The notes under the pieces are model-generated. The model was given only the letters and a program-made list of their open reading frames with translations, was not told the DNA's origin and searched no databases. A stretch of 64,000 nucleotides of DNA, taken from Adineta vaga (Eukaryota > Rotifera). A program made the translations under genes and the position numbers. The DNA is taken from positions 13,206,001 through 13,270,000 of the forward strand of contig CP075495.1 of assembly GCA_021613535.1 (NCBI GenBank), written 5' to 3'. This document shows, piece by piece, positions 31,955-46,200 of this stretch. Position 1 is the stretch's first letter, and each line of letters starts with the position of its first letter.

Positions 31955-34598
31955 TCATCTTTCTGAAAAGCCATAAACACTAAGATATTGTTTTATCCAA
32001 TCGAATGTTGGTCGTTGTTGTTTACTAAATAGAAGAAAATAGATAAAGAAAATTACTAAAAAAAGAAATATTTCTTACTCATATTCCCAACATTTGAGCA
32101 TTAGATCATAAATATGATCAGGACAATTTGAGGGCTGTTTTAGACGATTGCCATCTCGTAGAAAATGAAGTAATTTACGCGATACTGGTTCACAATTAAC
32201 ACTTGTCATTGCAGTCATTTCCTACATTATATATATATATAATGAAACATCGTTTCCAACTAGTCATTATCTCTCACTTCTCGATAAGGTGATTGTCCAT
32301 AGGATGTCGCTTCCCAAATAGTCACACCAAACGACCAAATATCGATTTGAGAGTGAAACATGGATGTTTCAAGAACTTCTGGTGGATACCATATCGAAGG
32401 TAATCGACGATTTCGTCCAATCTGAAGTGAAAAAAGAACAGATAGACATTTTTTATTCACCGAATAGTAACGAACTTTACTTGATAGTACGAATTTTCTT
32501 CTAGAACACGTGACAAACCAAAATCAGATATCTTACATATCGTCTTGGACATAATTAAAATATTTCTCAATGCTAAATCTCGATGAATAATATTCTTTTC
32601 ATGTAAATATTTCATCCCATCACTAACTTGATACATATAATTCAATATATAACTCATTCGAAATGTTCTAAAGAAATCAAATTCAATATCTAATCAACTT
32701 TATTCTCATTATTTCATGACAAATTACTTATTCGATCTTAACCAACGATTCATTGCACCATATGGACAGATTTCTAATATTAACGAGACACTATTTTCAT
32801 GTTTACATATTCCAAATATTTTTACAATATAAGGATGATCTAAATTTAACATTCGTTCACCTTCATTTAATAATTCTTTAACAAATGAAGTTTGTCGATG
32901 TCGTAATTGTTTAATGGCAACATGTTGTAATATTTGTTTTGTTAATCCATTATTATTTTCATTATTTCCAATTAATTTTCCACTATAAACTTCACCAAAT
33001 TGACCTTCACCTAAAAATAATTTACATTAAAACTTCCTAGGTAATCTCCGATTTATGATATTTTCTTTCTCTTACCAAGTTTATCACCAAAAATCACGTA
33101 TTTCTCATCGATAAGTACATTGTCTATCGGTGATAAATCTTGATTATTATCTGAATCAGAAGGTGAGCCTGAATTTGGAATATTGAAATCAAAGAATGAT
33201 GCAGGCGATAATGGAGACCATAGATCTGTTCCACTCGTTTCTGAGTCTGTATTTGTATCAACTAAAGAAAAATAAATTTTCCTAATGAAACAATAAAATC
33301 AATACTCACATCCCAGGAATCTTTGGTAAGGTATAATTCGAACAGATCCTTCAAAATAGAACAATAATTATTAGAAAAAGACTTTCTTTTTCAATTCATT
33401 TACCACCAGGACGAGTACAAGGAAATCGAAGAGCACACGCGAGATCTTGTTGATGTCGATAATAGAAATCAATTAACTATACATATTCAGAGAAGATAGT
33501 CGCTTATCAATCTATATGAATAAGTTTTTACATACTTGAACGATACTACCAAAATGATCAATACGTGTTGATTTATTTGCTGATGCAAATTGTAATCGAC
33601 CATTGGTTGTTTGTTGAATAATATAATGATGAAATTCGCGTTGAAAACATAAACTTAATGAATAATATTCATGTGAACGCTTATCACCACGTTTTTCTCG
33701 TACACTACAAAAGATCAATTAGGTTCAGTGAAAAATCAAATGAATATTTACAGAAATAGACCCGTCTTTTCACCAGCATTTTTCAAACGAATTTCTGCTT
33801 CTTGTCGACTAATACGAGAATGAAACCAAGGTTCGCTTTCATGTAAAGATCTAAAATTATCTAATGAATAAGGTCGTAGAAAAAAAAAGATAGAAAAATG
33901 AATACTTTAAAACTCGTCGTTCATAAATATATCTTTTATAGGTTAATTTTTCTTTAATTGGTATCTAAAAATAACTAAATTACGCAATAGAAAAACATCA
34001 ATCATTCTTTTACTTCCGGATCAGTATTTGATGCTTCTTGACAAATTTTATTCATATATAGTTCAGGTGTCAATAAGGGTACACACCAGAACTGAATAAA
34101 ATTGTGATCCTTTTGAAAAATACAAGTCAAATTCTATTACGAAACTCATTGTAACCTTACAAATAGTCGTTGACATGGAATCGATAATGTTGTAATAAGT
34201 ACATCTGCATGTTTTTGAAAATGACTGATTAATTCCATAGGACCAGGAAATTCCATTTGATCTGCACCTTTTGTTGATCGGCGAGGACCATTGATCTTCG
34301 TATCATTACTTGTTAATGGAAATTTTTCTTGAGCTCGTGATCCATTTAAAACAACATGATCATTCGCAAGTCGATCAATACGATAATGATAAAAACTACA
34401 ATGATAAAAATCAATTCTTGTATTTTGAAATAATATTTACCGTTTGGAAAAACATAATGATATTGCATAAGTTCCTGCTTCTTCAAATTTTTCTCGTATA
34501 AGATAGAGTCCATTTTTTGATCCTGTTTGTTCAAGAATCTCTTCAGCATCTTGTCGTGTTATTCTTCCCCAATAGAATGTTGCATCAAATAAATCCAT
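31955..34598 (-). CDS. Syk-family tyrosine kinase, tandem SH2 plus kinase
   Basis: About 13 exons. The first SH2 ([17 protein letters not shown], then [19 protein letters not shown]) begins at residue 6. The second SH2 ([17 protein letters not shown], then TGLFL-VREKR) follows after a linker, each with its phosphotyrosine-binding Arg. A second linker carries Tyr and Asp/Ser-rich sequence. The kinase domain has [30 protein letters not shown] (usually HRDLAARN), DFGLSR and [10 protein letters not shown]. Two N-terminal SH2 domains directly preceding a tyrosine kinase define the Syk/ZAP-70 family, which reads doubly phosphorylated ITAM-type tyrosines on receptors. Start at 34598 gives [11 protein letters not shown]; stop at 31955. 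All catalytic residues are present, so it should be active. Its receptor partners are unknown. Confidence 0.88.
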
Positions 34599-36053
34599 CT
34601 TTACATGAAGTTTAATTACGCTTAACTAATGTACTTCTCTTCGATTTATTGCTCAAGCAAAGATAACAGACGAGATAGAAACATGTTTTGCCTACCTTTT
34701 TCTTTTCAATTAAGAAAAATAAATAGGCGAACAGTGAAATAATCAGCAGAACGAGTGAATTGAAGATTTGGATGACTGAGCACATAAATATATGAGAAAC
34801 AAATTTCGTATTAAAAGAGAAAAACGAAAAACCAGGGAAAATTTTCTTATATACATATCCAATTTTACTGTAATTACGAGAGAAACTGAATAACTTGTCT
34901 TCTTTTCCTTTTTGCTTCCGTAAGACAAATCAATGAGTTATTGGTAAACTCGTCTATAGAAAGTTTTCTATTCATATTATCAAGTAGATATTCTTCAAAT
35001 ATTTCAAGTATCATCAATCAAACGAGATAACTTCTGTTTCAATAATGACGAAGAAGAAATCACATGATTCCATTTCTTTAGTCGTCATTAATATGAGTCA
35101 AAAAAGGAGTCAGTAGCAGAGGTGGTCGACGTGAGATTCCATATATCTCTCATCTAACTGAATCAGACAATGTGAACTATTTGTCCTGGCATTATATTTC
35201 AGAAATTATTATTTGTGTACATAGATAAAGAAGAAAATGAATAAAGGAACATGCAAAAAAGAAAGAAAAAGAAGAAGAGAAGGAAAAAGACTGTTCAATT
35301 GATCATTTCCATGTCAATGTAAATGACATGCTTGGATATGCAGGATAAAAAAATAGAATAAGCTATAATACAGAGAAAATTTTCAGTAATAATAATAATA
35401 ATAACAACAACAACAACAACAAGAAGAAGAAGAAAAAAAAAGAGGAAATCTGAAAATTTTATATTCTCTTTCTAAAGAAATGAATATTGATAAACAACAA
35501 AAAAGTTTTCAATAAAGTCCAACCAAAAGAAATAATGAAAACAACAACAACAACAAAAATAATCATAGGCAAGAAAGATATAATTCGATTCTTAGAGAAA
35601 ATAAGAAAATAAAATCAGCTAGGAATGCTTTAAAATTAACAAGAAAAAGAAAGCGTTTTTATTTATTTTTTGTTTAATACAATCACTGGGATATATAACG
35701 ATATAGAAAAATAAAATCTTATCGGTGATTATCAAAAGAATGAATCTATCTTACGAGATGGCAATGAATGATAAGAATAAGAATGATGATAGTGTTGTTT
35801 CATTCGTTTACTAGGAAGGATGTTCGAATGGATAGAGCCGTTCGGCAGCCATTATTGTTTCTGTTGATGATATATCAGAACTTAAACTACCATCTTTTGT
35901 CACTTTCAAATGACTTGCTCGACGCTAAAGAAAAAGAAACACAAAAATAAAAACAATCAAGAATGTCTATTCAGAGCTAAGAGCAATTCAAATCATCAAT
36001 TTTGTTTTTGGAAATTTATGAAAATAGAGCGAGCTGAGTATTACCAATATACT
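34599..36053. other. Intergenic with simple repeats
   Basis: About 1.45 kb upstream of the Syk-type gene and downstream of the fuseless-like gene. It is A-rich with trinucleotide repeats, including a compound tract at 35387-35435. No gene is supported. Confidence 0.5.
35387..35435. repeat. Compound (AAT)n(AAC)n(AAG)n microsatellite
   Basis: Successive blocks of AAT, AAC and AAG triplets without interruption. A similar AAT-to-AAC junction occurs at about 15200-15228. Confidence 0.85.
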
Positions 36054-37938
36054 TCAATTGACTGACAATGTTTCTGATATAGTTGGTATAGTTGTATCAT
36101 CAACTATTGTACTTTTTCGTGATTGACTCATAAGAGTATTCCTTCGACGTTGTTCTTTTCGTCTCAATACATGTACTACTAACCATAGAATCAAACCTGA
36201 TTGAGACGAAGTTTGACTCGGTAGAGTTTCCAGTCTGTTGTTGCTGAAAATTATATAGATATCTCATCATTTTCGTGATTTCTTTTTCATCGAAACGCAA
36301 AAAACGATGTTAAAATTGACTCATCGAACTTACTTTTAATAGTGTAGAGAAATAATCAAATTTGAATAACAGTATTGGTCCTTCATCAATATAATTATCT
36401 TTAGATCCACCTGGTCCATTTAATGAACATGCTGCCAAGCCACAGGTCAGCACGATAAAAGCGACACCATAGCAAAGCCAAAGAGTTGTATTATGATAAC
36501 CCGTAATATTCAAATATTGTTCGCAAATAATCCATAGACTTCTCCAAATTTGAACAACACTTAGAAATGCAATTAAATGAAATATATTGGATACAATTGC
36601 ATGTAAAATATGACGACGTTGTTTGATCAAACATCGAACAACAGGAATTTGTATAAGTGCAAGCAGAAAATATAATAAATAGCCACTTGCAAATGACACA
36701 ATCATTGATAGTTGTCGACTTTCTGGAAAGATATAAGAATCGGAAAGATTATAAAGACCACGCCAAGTTACAATTAACAGTGGTGCTTCGACAAATTCAT
36801 AGTAGAAAAAATCAAATGTATATTGTAGAAAATTATTTGTCTAAAATGAAAAAAAAAATTAAGATTGAGATGAAAACAGATAGATATAGTATATCTTACA
36901 GTAATAGTATATTTTGAACCAAGGAGAAAATAACTATCGGTATCAATAGCAATTAAATATGGTGCTGAATTGAGATTATAAACTGATTTCATTATTAAAA
37001 GAAAGATAATACAAATTCCTGATTCACCAATGAGATGATACCATTCATTGCTCGTTAAATCTAATAAATTCCACAGACCACGCCATTGATTTATGTAGGC
37101 TAATGCAAGTAATAAAGTATATAATCTTGTCATTATTTGACCCAAAACATTATGTCGATTTTTTTCATAGAATTCTTGTAGATAACCTTGTGTTAAATAA
37201 ATCATATACAACATAAAATAACCCACACCTAAAGAAATCAATGCACTTGTTCGTGGATAATCAGGTAATAAATGTATGTCGAGAAGATCCCAAGCACCAC
37301 GCCAATGAATGTTAACAAATGGTGTAATAATAAATGCAGATATAAGCATGTCAGTAAAATACAGTGTCATATAGGAACGACAATTAGGTACAATTGAACT
37401 ATTTGAACTGGTGGATGATGTAGTAGACGATGCAGATGAAGCTATTCGTTCGTCTTCATTATTGATCGGTGATTCATAGATAGGTACTGTTTGATGTTGT
37501 TCATTGAGAAGCGGTTGTGAAAGATTTGTTTCACTACTTGTTGGACTTATACTTAAATATGTATGTTGTAATTCAGGAGTATTTAATGTTGATATTGTTG
37601 TTGTAGTAGTTAAAGGTTGGATAGTATATGATAAATCATCATTACGAATGGAATCATTATCATTAGTATTATTATTATCATTCAATGTCAGAATCGTATG
37701 GGAAGTAACGACGCCTTGAGGATCAAGTATGGAAGAATTAAAATTCGAGGATGGTATTAGGATTTGATGATGATCATCTGCAGCATCTTCATCATCGGAT
37801 GGCGTCGTTGAGGAAGTCATAGATGTGGAATCAGCTGAATTCGAACTATAAAATGAAAATAAACAGATATTTGAAAAATGCTTTACATATAGATATATAG
37901 AAGAAAAACACTACATACGTGTTTGTGATCTGTGCCAT
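36054..37938 (-). CDS. Fuseless-like multi-pass membrane protein
   Basis: The N-terminus of about 160 residues is Ser/Thr/Asn-rich. A multi-span domain follows with repeated W-R-G-x-W/L motifs: HWRGAWDLLDIHLLP, QWRGLWNLLD, TWRGLYNLSD and WRSLWIICEQYL. This pattern matches the fuseless family; in Drosophila, fuseless is needed for presynaptic calcium-channel clustering. The start taken is MAQITNTSNSAD at 37938. The end is uncertain. The exon with FDYFSTLLK ends in phase 0 at a GTAAGT donor, and the next exon in that phase ends at 36100 with a polar tail. In another frame the same exon encodes a convincing final span, GLILWLVVHVLRRKEQRRR, and stops at 36054. A sequence error or unusual splice may hide the true junction. 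Confidence 0.75.
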
Positions 37939-40900
37939 ACAGCCAGTAATACGAGTACCAATAGGTATAACTTGCGGCGAAGCCGAAAACGCCTATTAAA
38001 TCGAACAAACACACATTTAGAAAATGTAATGAAAAGAAAGCATGATCTTACTTTGAATGTATTCAGACAACAATGAGCATTTCATGACGTTGATTTTCAG
38101 ATATGGCCACCCTTATACTCAAAAACATCCAATCTATATTAAAAAGAAGATTGATCAGATTTTGTTTTCTCTAATAAATTTCAAAACTTACCACCAGAAA
38201 GCGTTGATTTAGCGAAGACAGCCACTCTATTGCTTTTGAAGAACTTTTCAAACAAGAAATGTTTATGATGATTTAATCTATTTTTCTTCTATCGATAATA
38301 ACACACGAGATTTGTTTTTCTTAGTTATTCCACTAGTATTTATCTGAAGGAAAAGAAGAAAAAAACAGCGAGTAGAGAAATATTTCATCCGTCATACATG
38401 CCAATGTATTAGGCGTCAATGTGTATAGTTTGAAGTTTACAAAGTAAGCGAGAAAAGAAATGGAACGACACAACGATTGCGATGATGTAGGCAATCGAAC
38501 GTCTTACATATATATATATGTGAAGTAAGAATAACGCACACATACACGTACGCATATAAACATAGGCATGCATTTATAATCTTGACGAGCGATGTAATGT
38601 CGAGAAAAAAAAAGAAACCGAGACGATGACGAGACGCGGGGAAAAAACAGAATAGAAATACATATATGAGAATGAAACGACGTGCTGGTAAATTATGTTA
38701 TTCATAATGACGACGAGAGAGAAGAAAAAACTTTCCTCATTCACGGACAGAACCGACTCGAGACGTAGTTTTTGCCGACGTTTCTTGCAAACAATGTCGT
38801 ATAGAAGTTCGCTTAGTTGTTCTCTATTCTGTTGTCAAATGATGTGCTTAGGGAAAAAAAACATGAAGACGATGACAGAAAGATAGAGGAACGACAAAAT
38901 CTAGTAGATTTATCGAGATATTCTCCGAACCATATGCATCCTGTGATCTTATTAGATGTCGCATGCATGTCTATTGACAGTATTTATGAAGAAAAATGAC
39001 GAACATATGTCGATAGTTACAACAAGTAAAACACTAAAATAGGATCATATTTTCAATTAAACAAACAACTAAAAAGTCTTTCTCCGTGTTAAACATACCA
39101 AAAGAGGGCGTTGTCATGGATTGGTTATGAAATTTTTCTGTTTATAGTTATGGTTGTAACCTACTCATACTTATGTGCAGACAATAAAAAAGAAAATTTT
39201 GAAATATTTTTCTAACTTGTATGTGCCTCTACGACAGTTAAATGAAATAGAAATGATTTTTATCTTATATCCAAGCAGAAACTAGTGACAAAAACAGCAC
39301 GAATATTGACTCTAGATAATAATATTAATTTTTCTCTATTTTAATGTTGTGAATATTTACACAAGATCGAGATCGTGGACTTGTCAGAATACGGTGTGTG
39401 AAAGCGAGAAAGACTAGAACTGCAAAAGTGTTATCTATTTGCGCAAACTATCAACAAGAGTTTCTTGAGAGAATTGAAGATAATTTCAATTTGATTATTC
39501 ATAGTAGCTGAAATATTGACCTTTGAAAGTACATGTACAAAAACAAACGAATGTCATTCAATATTACGTATTTATTTTATCCGAATATATATATATATAT
39601 TGATTTTATGAATAAATAATCAATATTACTACGTCTTTGAAAATAAAAATTGCGTGGATATATTTAAGAATTTTCTCGAATGTTATTGCAAGGGATACGG
39701 ATTGACCTCTACGTTGTGAATCATCATTATGAAATATCGTTATATAATTTGATATTTTTTATTCCTTTATTTATTAATCAAATGAAAATAATTAAAGTTT
39801 ATACAGTTAATAATATTCATTTTTTCTTATTCGCTTGATTAAATTCTATGGACAGGTAGAAACGTAATATATTCAAATGAGGACAGAAAGTAAATAGTAA
39901 ATGCTATAATTTTCATGCGTCAAAATGATTCTATGATATTGATCTCTTTTTGCAATTAGAAAATCGTTCTATTGATATTGACAATTGTAAAAATGAATTT
40001 CTAATTTCTACGTATCTGTATTACTAGAGAAAGAATTGAACATTACTTTATTTAATTCATCTTGTTTCTATTTTCAATTTGATGCTATTCAAGAATTAGA
40101 ATATACTCTATATTTGTACTCAACTTGATATCTCATTGTATGAATAAAAAATATTTTTATCACTTTTTAAAATTGTATGACAATGAAGAATAGAAAAAGA
40201 TACGTCGTCAATGAATTTTGTTCTCTTCACTAATGAATGACTTGCAAGATTCTTTTATTTGTAAAGTACTTTCAAATCAAGGAATGATCTTTTTTTAAAT
40301 AACATATGTTAGAAAGTTTCATCTATCATTGAACAATTATCTTCAGGAGATCATATATCACAAAGACAAAATTTCATTTTGCAAAAATAAGAATTGATGT
40401 TATTTTTCTTCAACAATCTGATGTAGGATGATCGATTGAGTTACTTTTGTTTTAACTATAAACTTTTTCTACATCTAAGTTCACTACGAAGATCATATAG
40501 ATCATTTAATTCTTCATATTCAAGATTAGAAAACAAAAGACGATAAAAATGAAACTAATAGTACGTCATTATAGAAGAATAAAATACGAATTTGAAATTC
40601 ATATTATTTATTTAATATATTATATTCGATCCTTTAAATAGCTTTTCAAGTATTTTTAAAACAAAATTTATCATTCTTTTACTCACTTTCCTTTTCTATC
40701 TCTCTCTCTCTCTCTCGCACTTCTCTTTCTCTTTATATATATATATATATTTAGATATCCGTATGCACCATTATATTATGGATCTTAGGTGTCGGAAATT
40801 AGAAGGTATATAATCTTGACGAATCTTCTTCTTCTTCTTTTTTTTGTTGGTATTGTGATTTAAATAATAGTTTGCCTGACATGAGTAACAAACATGAGAG

Positions 40901-43237
40901 ACTTGAAAATGTCTTGTAGGTTAAGTATTAAGACGAATAAATCCGTTTTTCTTCACACATGAGTTTTCATCACTAATATGCATAATAATTTTTTTACAAA
41001 TTTCCATTATCTTCTATTAGCAATAGGTTCGATTTGCTTTCGTCACTTTTTTTTATTATACTTACTTCCTATAACGATGATGATGATGATGATGATGAAG
41101 CGAGATGCTTCCGGTAGGAGACTTAAGTTTTTTTTCTCCTTTTTTCTTTTCTTCTTTTTCTTCTTCGTCATCGCTTTTTTTCCCCTCTTTATCGTCTTAT
41201 CGATATAAACTCACACCGGGTCATTTACGAGCATTATCTGTTTTTCATGTTTCAGTATATAACAAACAATACAAAACGTTCAAATTTTTATTCAAATTTG
41301 TACATAGATCATTCTTCATCGAATTAAGTTAAAAATTAACCATTTGTGTATTCGCATAGCATACATATAAACATTGTCAAACTCGTAAAGGCGATAAAAA
41401 AAGGGGAAGCAGTAATGAAATAACAGACAGTTAGCAGTAGTAGTAAAAAAACAACGAGAAGCAGACGAGTTTCACCTATCGCTTAGGTCTTTTTTTTCAT
41501 TGCGTGCGTCCTCCCTTTTTCGTCATTGCAATGAATGCCCACATAACCTAACATCGTACATTTCATCGACAATATTTTGCACACACACACACACACACTC
41601 TCGTCGAAAGATGGAGAACAAAACATGAGTTGAAGAAATAAAAAACAAAACAAAATATATCATCGTGATGTTATTGTTAGAAGTGACATCATGTGAGTAT
41701 CATCTTTTCAAAGAGATCTTTTTCAAGGTCGTTCATAATAACAATACATCTAAAAAAGACTCATTCATATTTATCTTTCTGTTCTAGACAAGACCTAGAT
41801 ATGTAAGTGTCGCGTGCACAATGTCTAATTTTGTCGACTTTCATGTTCTGTTCCAAAATCTTTTTTTTCTTCTTCTTCTTCTTCGTTTTCTTCTTTTATT
41901 GTGTCCTGTTCTGTTACTCATCAACAAGAGTCGACAAACCCTGGATGTGCGTAACGGCGAGACGGTCTCGACTCTCTTCTTCTCTGTCGTTTTTCTCTCG
42001 ATCACCCTCATTGAACGTATGCGCGCTATCTATCCGTCTCTTTAACTGACATACGTGTGTATTTCTGTTCAACAACAGTCGTCAACGAAACAAGAAGGAC
42101 GATAGAGAAAGCGCGTGAGTGAAAAACGAGAGAGAGAAAGAACACCATCGTTTCTAGAATACGCGCACGCCTAAGAAAGAAACAGAAGACGATGCTATGC
42201 GCGCGCGTTCGCACACGCTTCTAATTCGCTATTTTTAGCACTTCATCTCTCTGGTCTATTGCTACTACCCGACGTGCGTTTCTTTTTGCATTTGTTCTTT
42301 GACAGTAAGCGAACGAGCGAGCGACAAAGACAGAGAGAGAGAGAGGGAGCGAAAGCGAACGAGTGCGTTGAAGATCCCACCCATTCAATGAGCTAGTTAT
42401 TTCTTGCTATTGCAACAAGAATATTTTCTTTCTCCTTTTACTCATATTCACATACACACATACACAACATTTCTAGATCATCATTATCATCACCGACCCG
42501 CATTATCAAAATTTATCTCTTTGGATCTTTGTTTTGTTTATTTCTGTTATTTCATGATTTACCATGTCAAATAGACAACGAATGACAATCTCGACTATGC
42601 TTCATTAGTTTATTGATTGAATAATTGATTATTATCAACATTCATCAATATTATGACGAAATGTAGCGGTGTTTTTCACTTCGAACATATGGTCAGTATG
42701 ATATAAATCAATATTTTCATTACATAGAAATCTATCTTTTCTCATTCTCTCTCGTGTTAATTCAATAGAATTTTAAGATAAAGTAATTTTGTTCTCTTTC
42801 GTCTGAACACATTGACGTAAAGAGTATAATCGAGTAGGATGTAGAAGTTCTCTTTTCTGTTGAGTAATGACGTTGAGATAGACCTAATAATTCTCTTTTA
42901 GTTATTTTTTTATTTATCTATTTCCTCCTACACGCTTTCGGAATGTCAGAGTTCAGTTAAATGACAAAAATATATTGTTATACATGTACGTCATCACTCT
43001 TATATTCGTTTGATAGCGAATATTAATATTATTTTATCAGACGAACAATAAAGGAAAAACCTAGAAGGAAGAGACATATGAAGCATCAGCTGTAAATTTC
43101 ATTTAGATTCTCTATCGATCATCCTCATGGGAAAAAACGAGTCAAATTCTTGTTTTTTTTCTATGACACCTATCTCTTAATCTCTCTATATAATTCTTTG
43201 ACGTTTTTTTTCTAGCTCATGTCGATAAATATCAATA
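37939..43237. other. Long gene-free stretch between divergent fuseless-like gene and RasGRP
   Basis: About 5.3 kb with no supportable protein-coding gene. It begins with a non-coding or upstream-ORF exon of the fuseless-like gene near 38058-38100 (minus) and ends with a 3' splice acceptor at 43214-43215 just before the RasGRP start, indicating a 5' UTR intron or a spliced-leader site. It contains (TC)n near 40698-40716, (GAT)n at 41076-41099, (CA)n near 41580-41599 and CTT-rich tracts. It is probably regulatory DNA for the two genes. Confidence 0.5.
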
Positions 43238-46200
43238 ATGAATACTACCAGTAGTCTTCAACAATCGGTGCCTTTACCACCCGATGAATCATCCATATCA
43301 TCTTCACCATTAGTTTTACCAACTATATTACCATCTTCACAACATTTTCCTGTATCTTCATTACTTTCCTGTTCATCTTTTGCTGGTCATCCAAATAAAT
43401 CTCGTCCTATTACTGGTATTGATAATGATTTAAATAAAGTATCACCAACAATCAAACGTTCTCAAGCAATTCCCAATATACAAGATCTTGATGAGAATAG
43501 TCCCGTAACATTTGAAATCGATACAAATGAACATCTTCATAATCGTAAAAAAGTACAATTACAAATCAATCCAACATTTATTAATAATCGACCTATTAAT
43601 GAATCGATGTCATCAATTGATAAACAACAAATGAATAGTAGTAATAATAGTGGTGATGTAGATGAATCTAATACACGTTCAGAATCAAATGAAACACCTG
43701 AGTATCTCAAAGAAGAAAAACCCATAGTACCCGGTGTACATGTTAAAGGAGCAACATTGAATCGATTAATTCGTATATTAGTTGATTCATTTCGTAAGTT
43801 GAAAAAAATTGTCGTTTTTTTTCGAGAGATTAATTTTGATTTGTGTTTGTCTTAGAAACAAATGGTATAGTAACTGATGAAAGTGAATTTCCTAGAGTTT
43901 TCTTTCTCATGCATAAATGGATTATGGAATCAGAATATTTAAGTCATATGTTATATGATTTATATAAACATACAGATGATGATTATAAAAAAGTAATAAA
44001 TTCAACGGAAAAACGAAGTTACAAAGAATATCAATTACGTATTTGTCATGCTTATAAGTATGGTTTTATCCTTTGATTAGAAAATGTTTTTTTTTATATT
44101 AAATTTCTGTCATATTTTAGTTTTTGGATGAAAAGTTTTCCCATGCACTTTGATTTGGACAAAAAATTAAAAGAAACGTGTGAACAAATGAAGGAATTGA
44201 TTAAAGTATCAGGCGATATTGAATGTATGAAATTAGTGGATCCTTCTCAAATGTAAGTACAACACTATTTTGAAATCTTCTATTGATTTTGTATTACTCT
44301 AGACCATCATTTGATTGGATGCGTCAAATGACAGTACGAAATCAAACAAAAAATAAAACTGTTTCACTTGGTTTTAATAATATTGATCCGCAAACGTTAG
44401 CAGCTCAGTTAACTTATTTAGAATGGAAAATTCTTCGACGAATTACATTTACAGATTATAAAACCTATGCGATTAAAAACACTTTACAAGATAATCCACG
44501 TCTTGAACGTTCGATACAATTCTTTAATGGTTTATCCACATGGATACAATGTATGGTTTTAAGTAAAATGACACCAAAACAACGAGCCGAAGTTATACAT
44601 AAGTTTCTCGATGTAGCTAAGGTAATTGATTTTGAATTGTTTTTGTATTTAGAAATTTTTTATTTGTTGTTTTAGTACTTAAAAGAATTACAAAATTTTA
44701 ATACATGTCTAGCCGTAATCGGAGGCATTTCACATAGTGCATTAGCACGATTATCTAAAACGATGATGTGTTTATCATCCGAAGATATCAAATTATTAGG
44801 AGAGATGACAGATTTATTATCATCGAATTCGAATTATGCACAATATCGAAAGAGTTTGAATGATTGTGAAGGTTTCAAAATACCAATTATGTAAGTTAAA
44901 TCATCTTTTATGGCGAATAGATAAATTTTGAGTTTTTTTTACTATTATAGTGGAGTTCATTTGAAAGATATTATTTCTTTACATGTCGCATTACAAGATC
45001 GTTTAGAATATGATTTAATTAATTTTCGAAAATTAGTTCAACTTAGTATTACATTTCGAACATTGACCAATTTACAAGGATCTGTACCACCTGTACAACC
45101 AAATCATGATTTGATTCATTTACTTACTGTAAATTAAGATTTTCTTTTGATGAAAATGAACTATGTTTATTTTGTTTTCTTAGCTTTCATTGGATTTGAG
45201 TTATACTGAAGATGAAATTTATGAACTTTCATTGGCAAGAGAACCTCGATCATCGGTATCATCGGTAAGATGAGATGATAAAAATTTTAATCAAAATTCT
45301 ATTTTGTCTGTTTCTTTCATTAGCCGGATCAAGTAGGTCGCGGTTTACAACCCGGTGATGCAACCAATGAGTCAACAACTGATGGTTACAAGAAAAAAGA
45401 ACAAATACATAGTCCTGTTTTTGCAGATTGGGCAGCGGGTGTTAGTCAAACAATCGATATTCAAACTATTCAACGACATGTCAATGCTATGGTTGAAGCT
45501 GTTTTTACAACGTATGATCATGATCGCGATGGTTATATTTCCCACACTGAATTTGAAGAAATTGCTCAAAATTTTCCATTTATTGATACATTTACTGTAC
45601 TTGATGCTGATCAGTATGTTTGAAAATGTGATTCGATAGGAAAAAAAAGATTTTCTTGTCGTTTTCTTTTTCAGAGATGGAATGATATCGAAAACAGAAA
45701 TGCGTAGTTATTTCTTACGTGCAAAATATCATGATTTAAAAGGTGAATTTAAACATGATTTTCATGAAACGACGTATTTTAAACCAACATTTTGTGTTCA
45801 TTGTACTGGACTTCTTTGGGGTTTAATTAAACAAGGATGGAAATGTAAAGGTAAAAATCTTTCAATCGTTGTTTTCTTTCGTTTTTTCCTACGAATTAAT
45901 TCCCTGTACAGATTGTGGTATAAATGCGCATCGTCATTGTAAAGATCAAGTTGTTATGGAATGTCGACAAAAACGATCTAATCAAGTAAATAAACAAAGT
46001 TCCATGGGTGATTCTCGTTCAGGCCGTAATTCATTTCGAATTCGTAAGACTCGAAAACAAAAAGGAACACAAACAGAAGATTTTAATTTTTCTTCCACAA
46101 CATCTTCATCAGCATCATCGGAAAGTTGTACAAGTTCATCCGATGATGAACCACCATCATTACCACATCATTCTCAATCATGGCATATGCATAAATCTTC

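Noticed and set aside
41100-42210. Several frames on both strands with Phe/Ser-rich products
   Set aside because: All arise from CTT/TTC and AGAGAG tracts in the long gene-free region before RasGRP.
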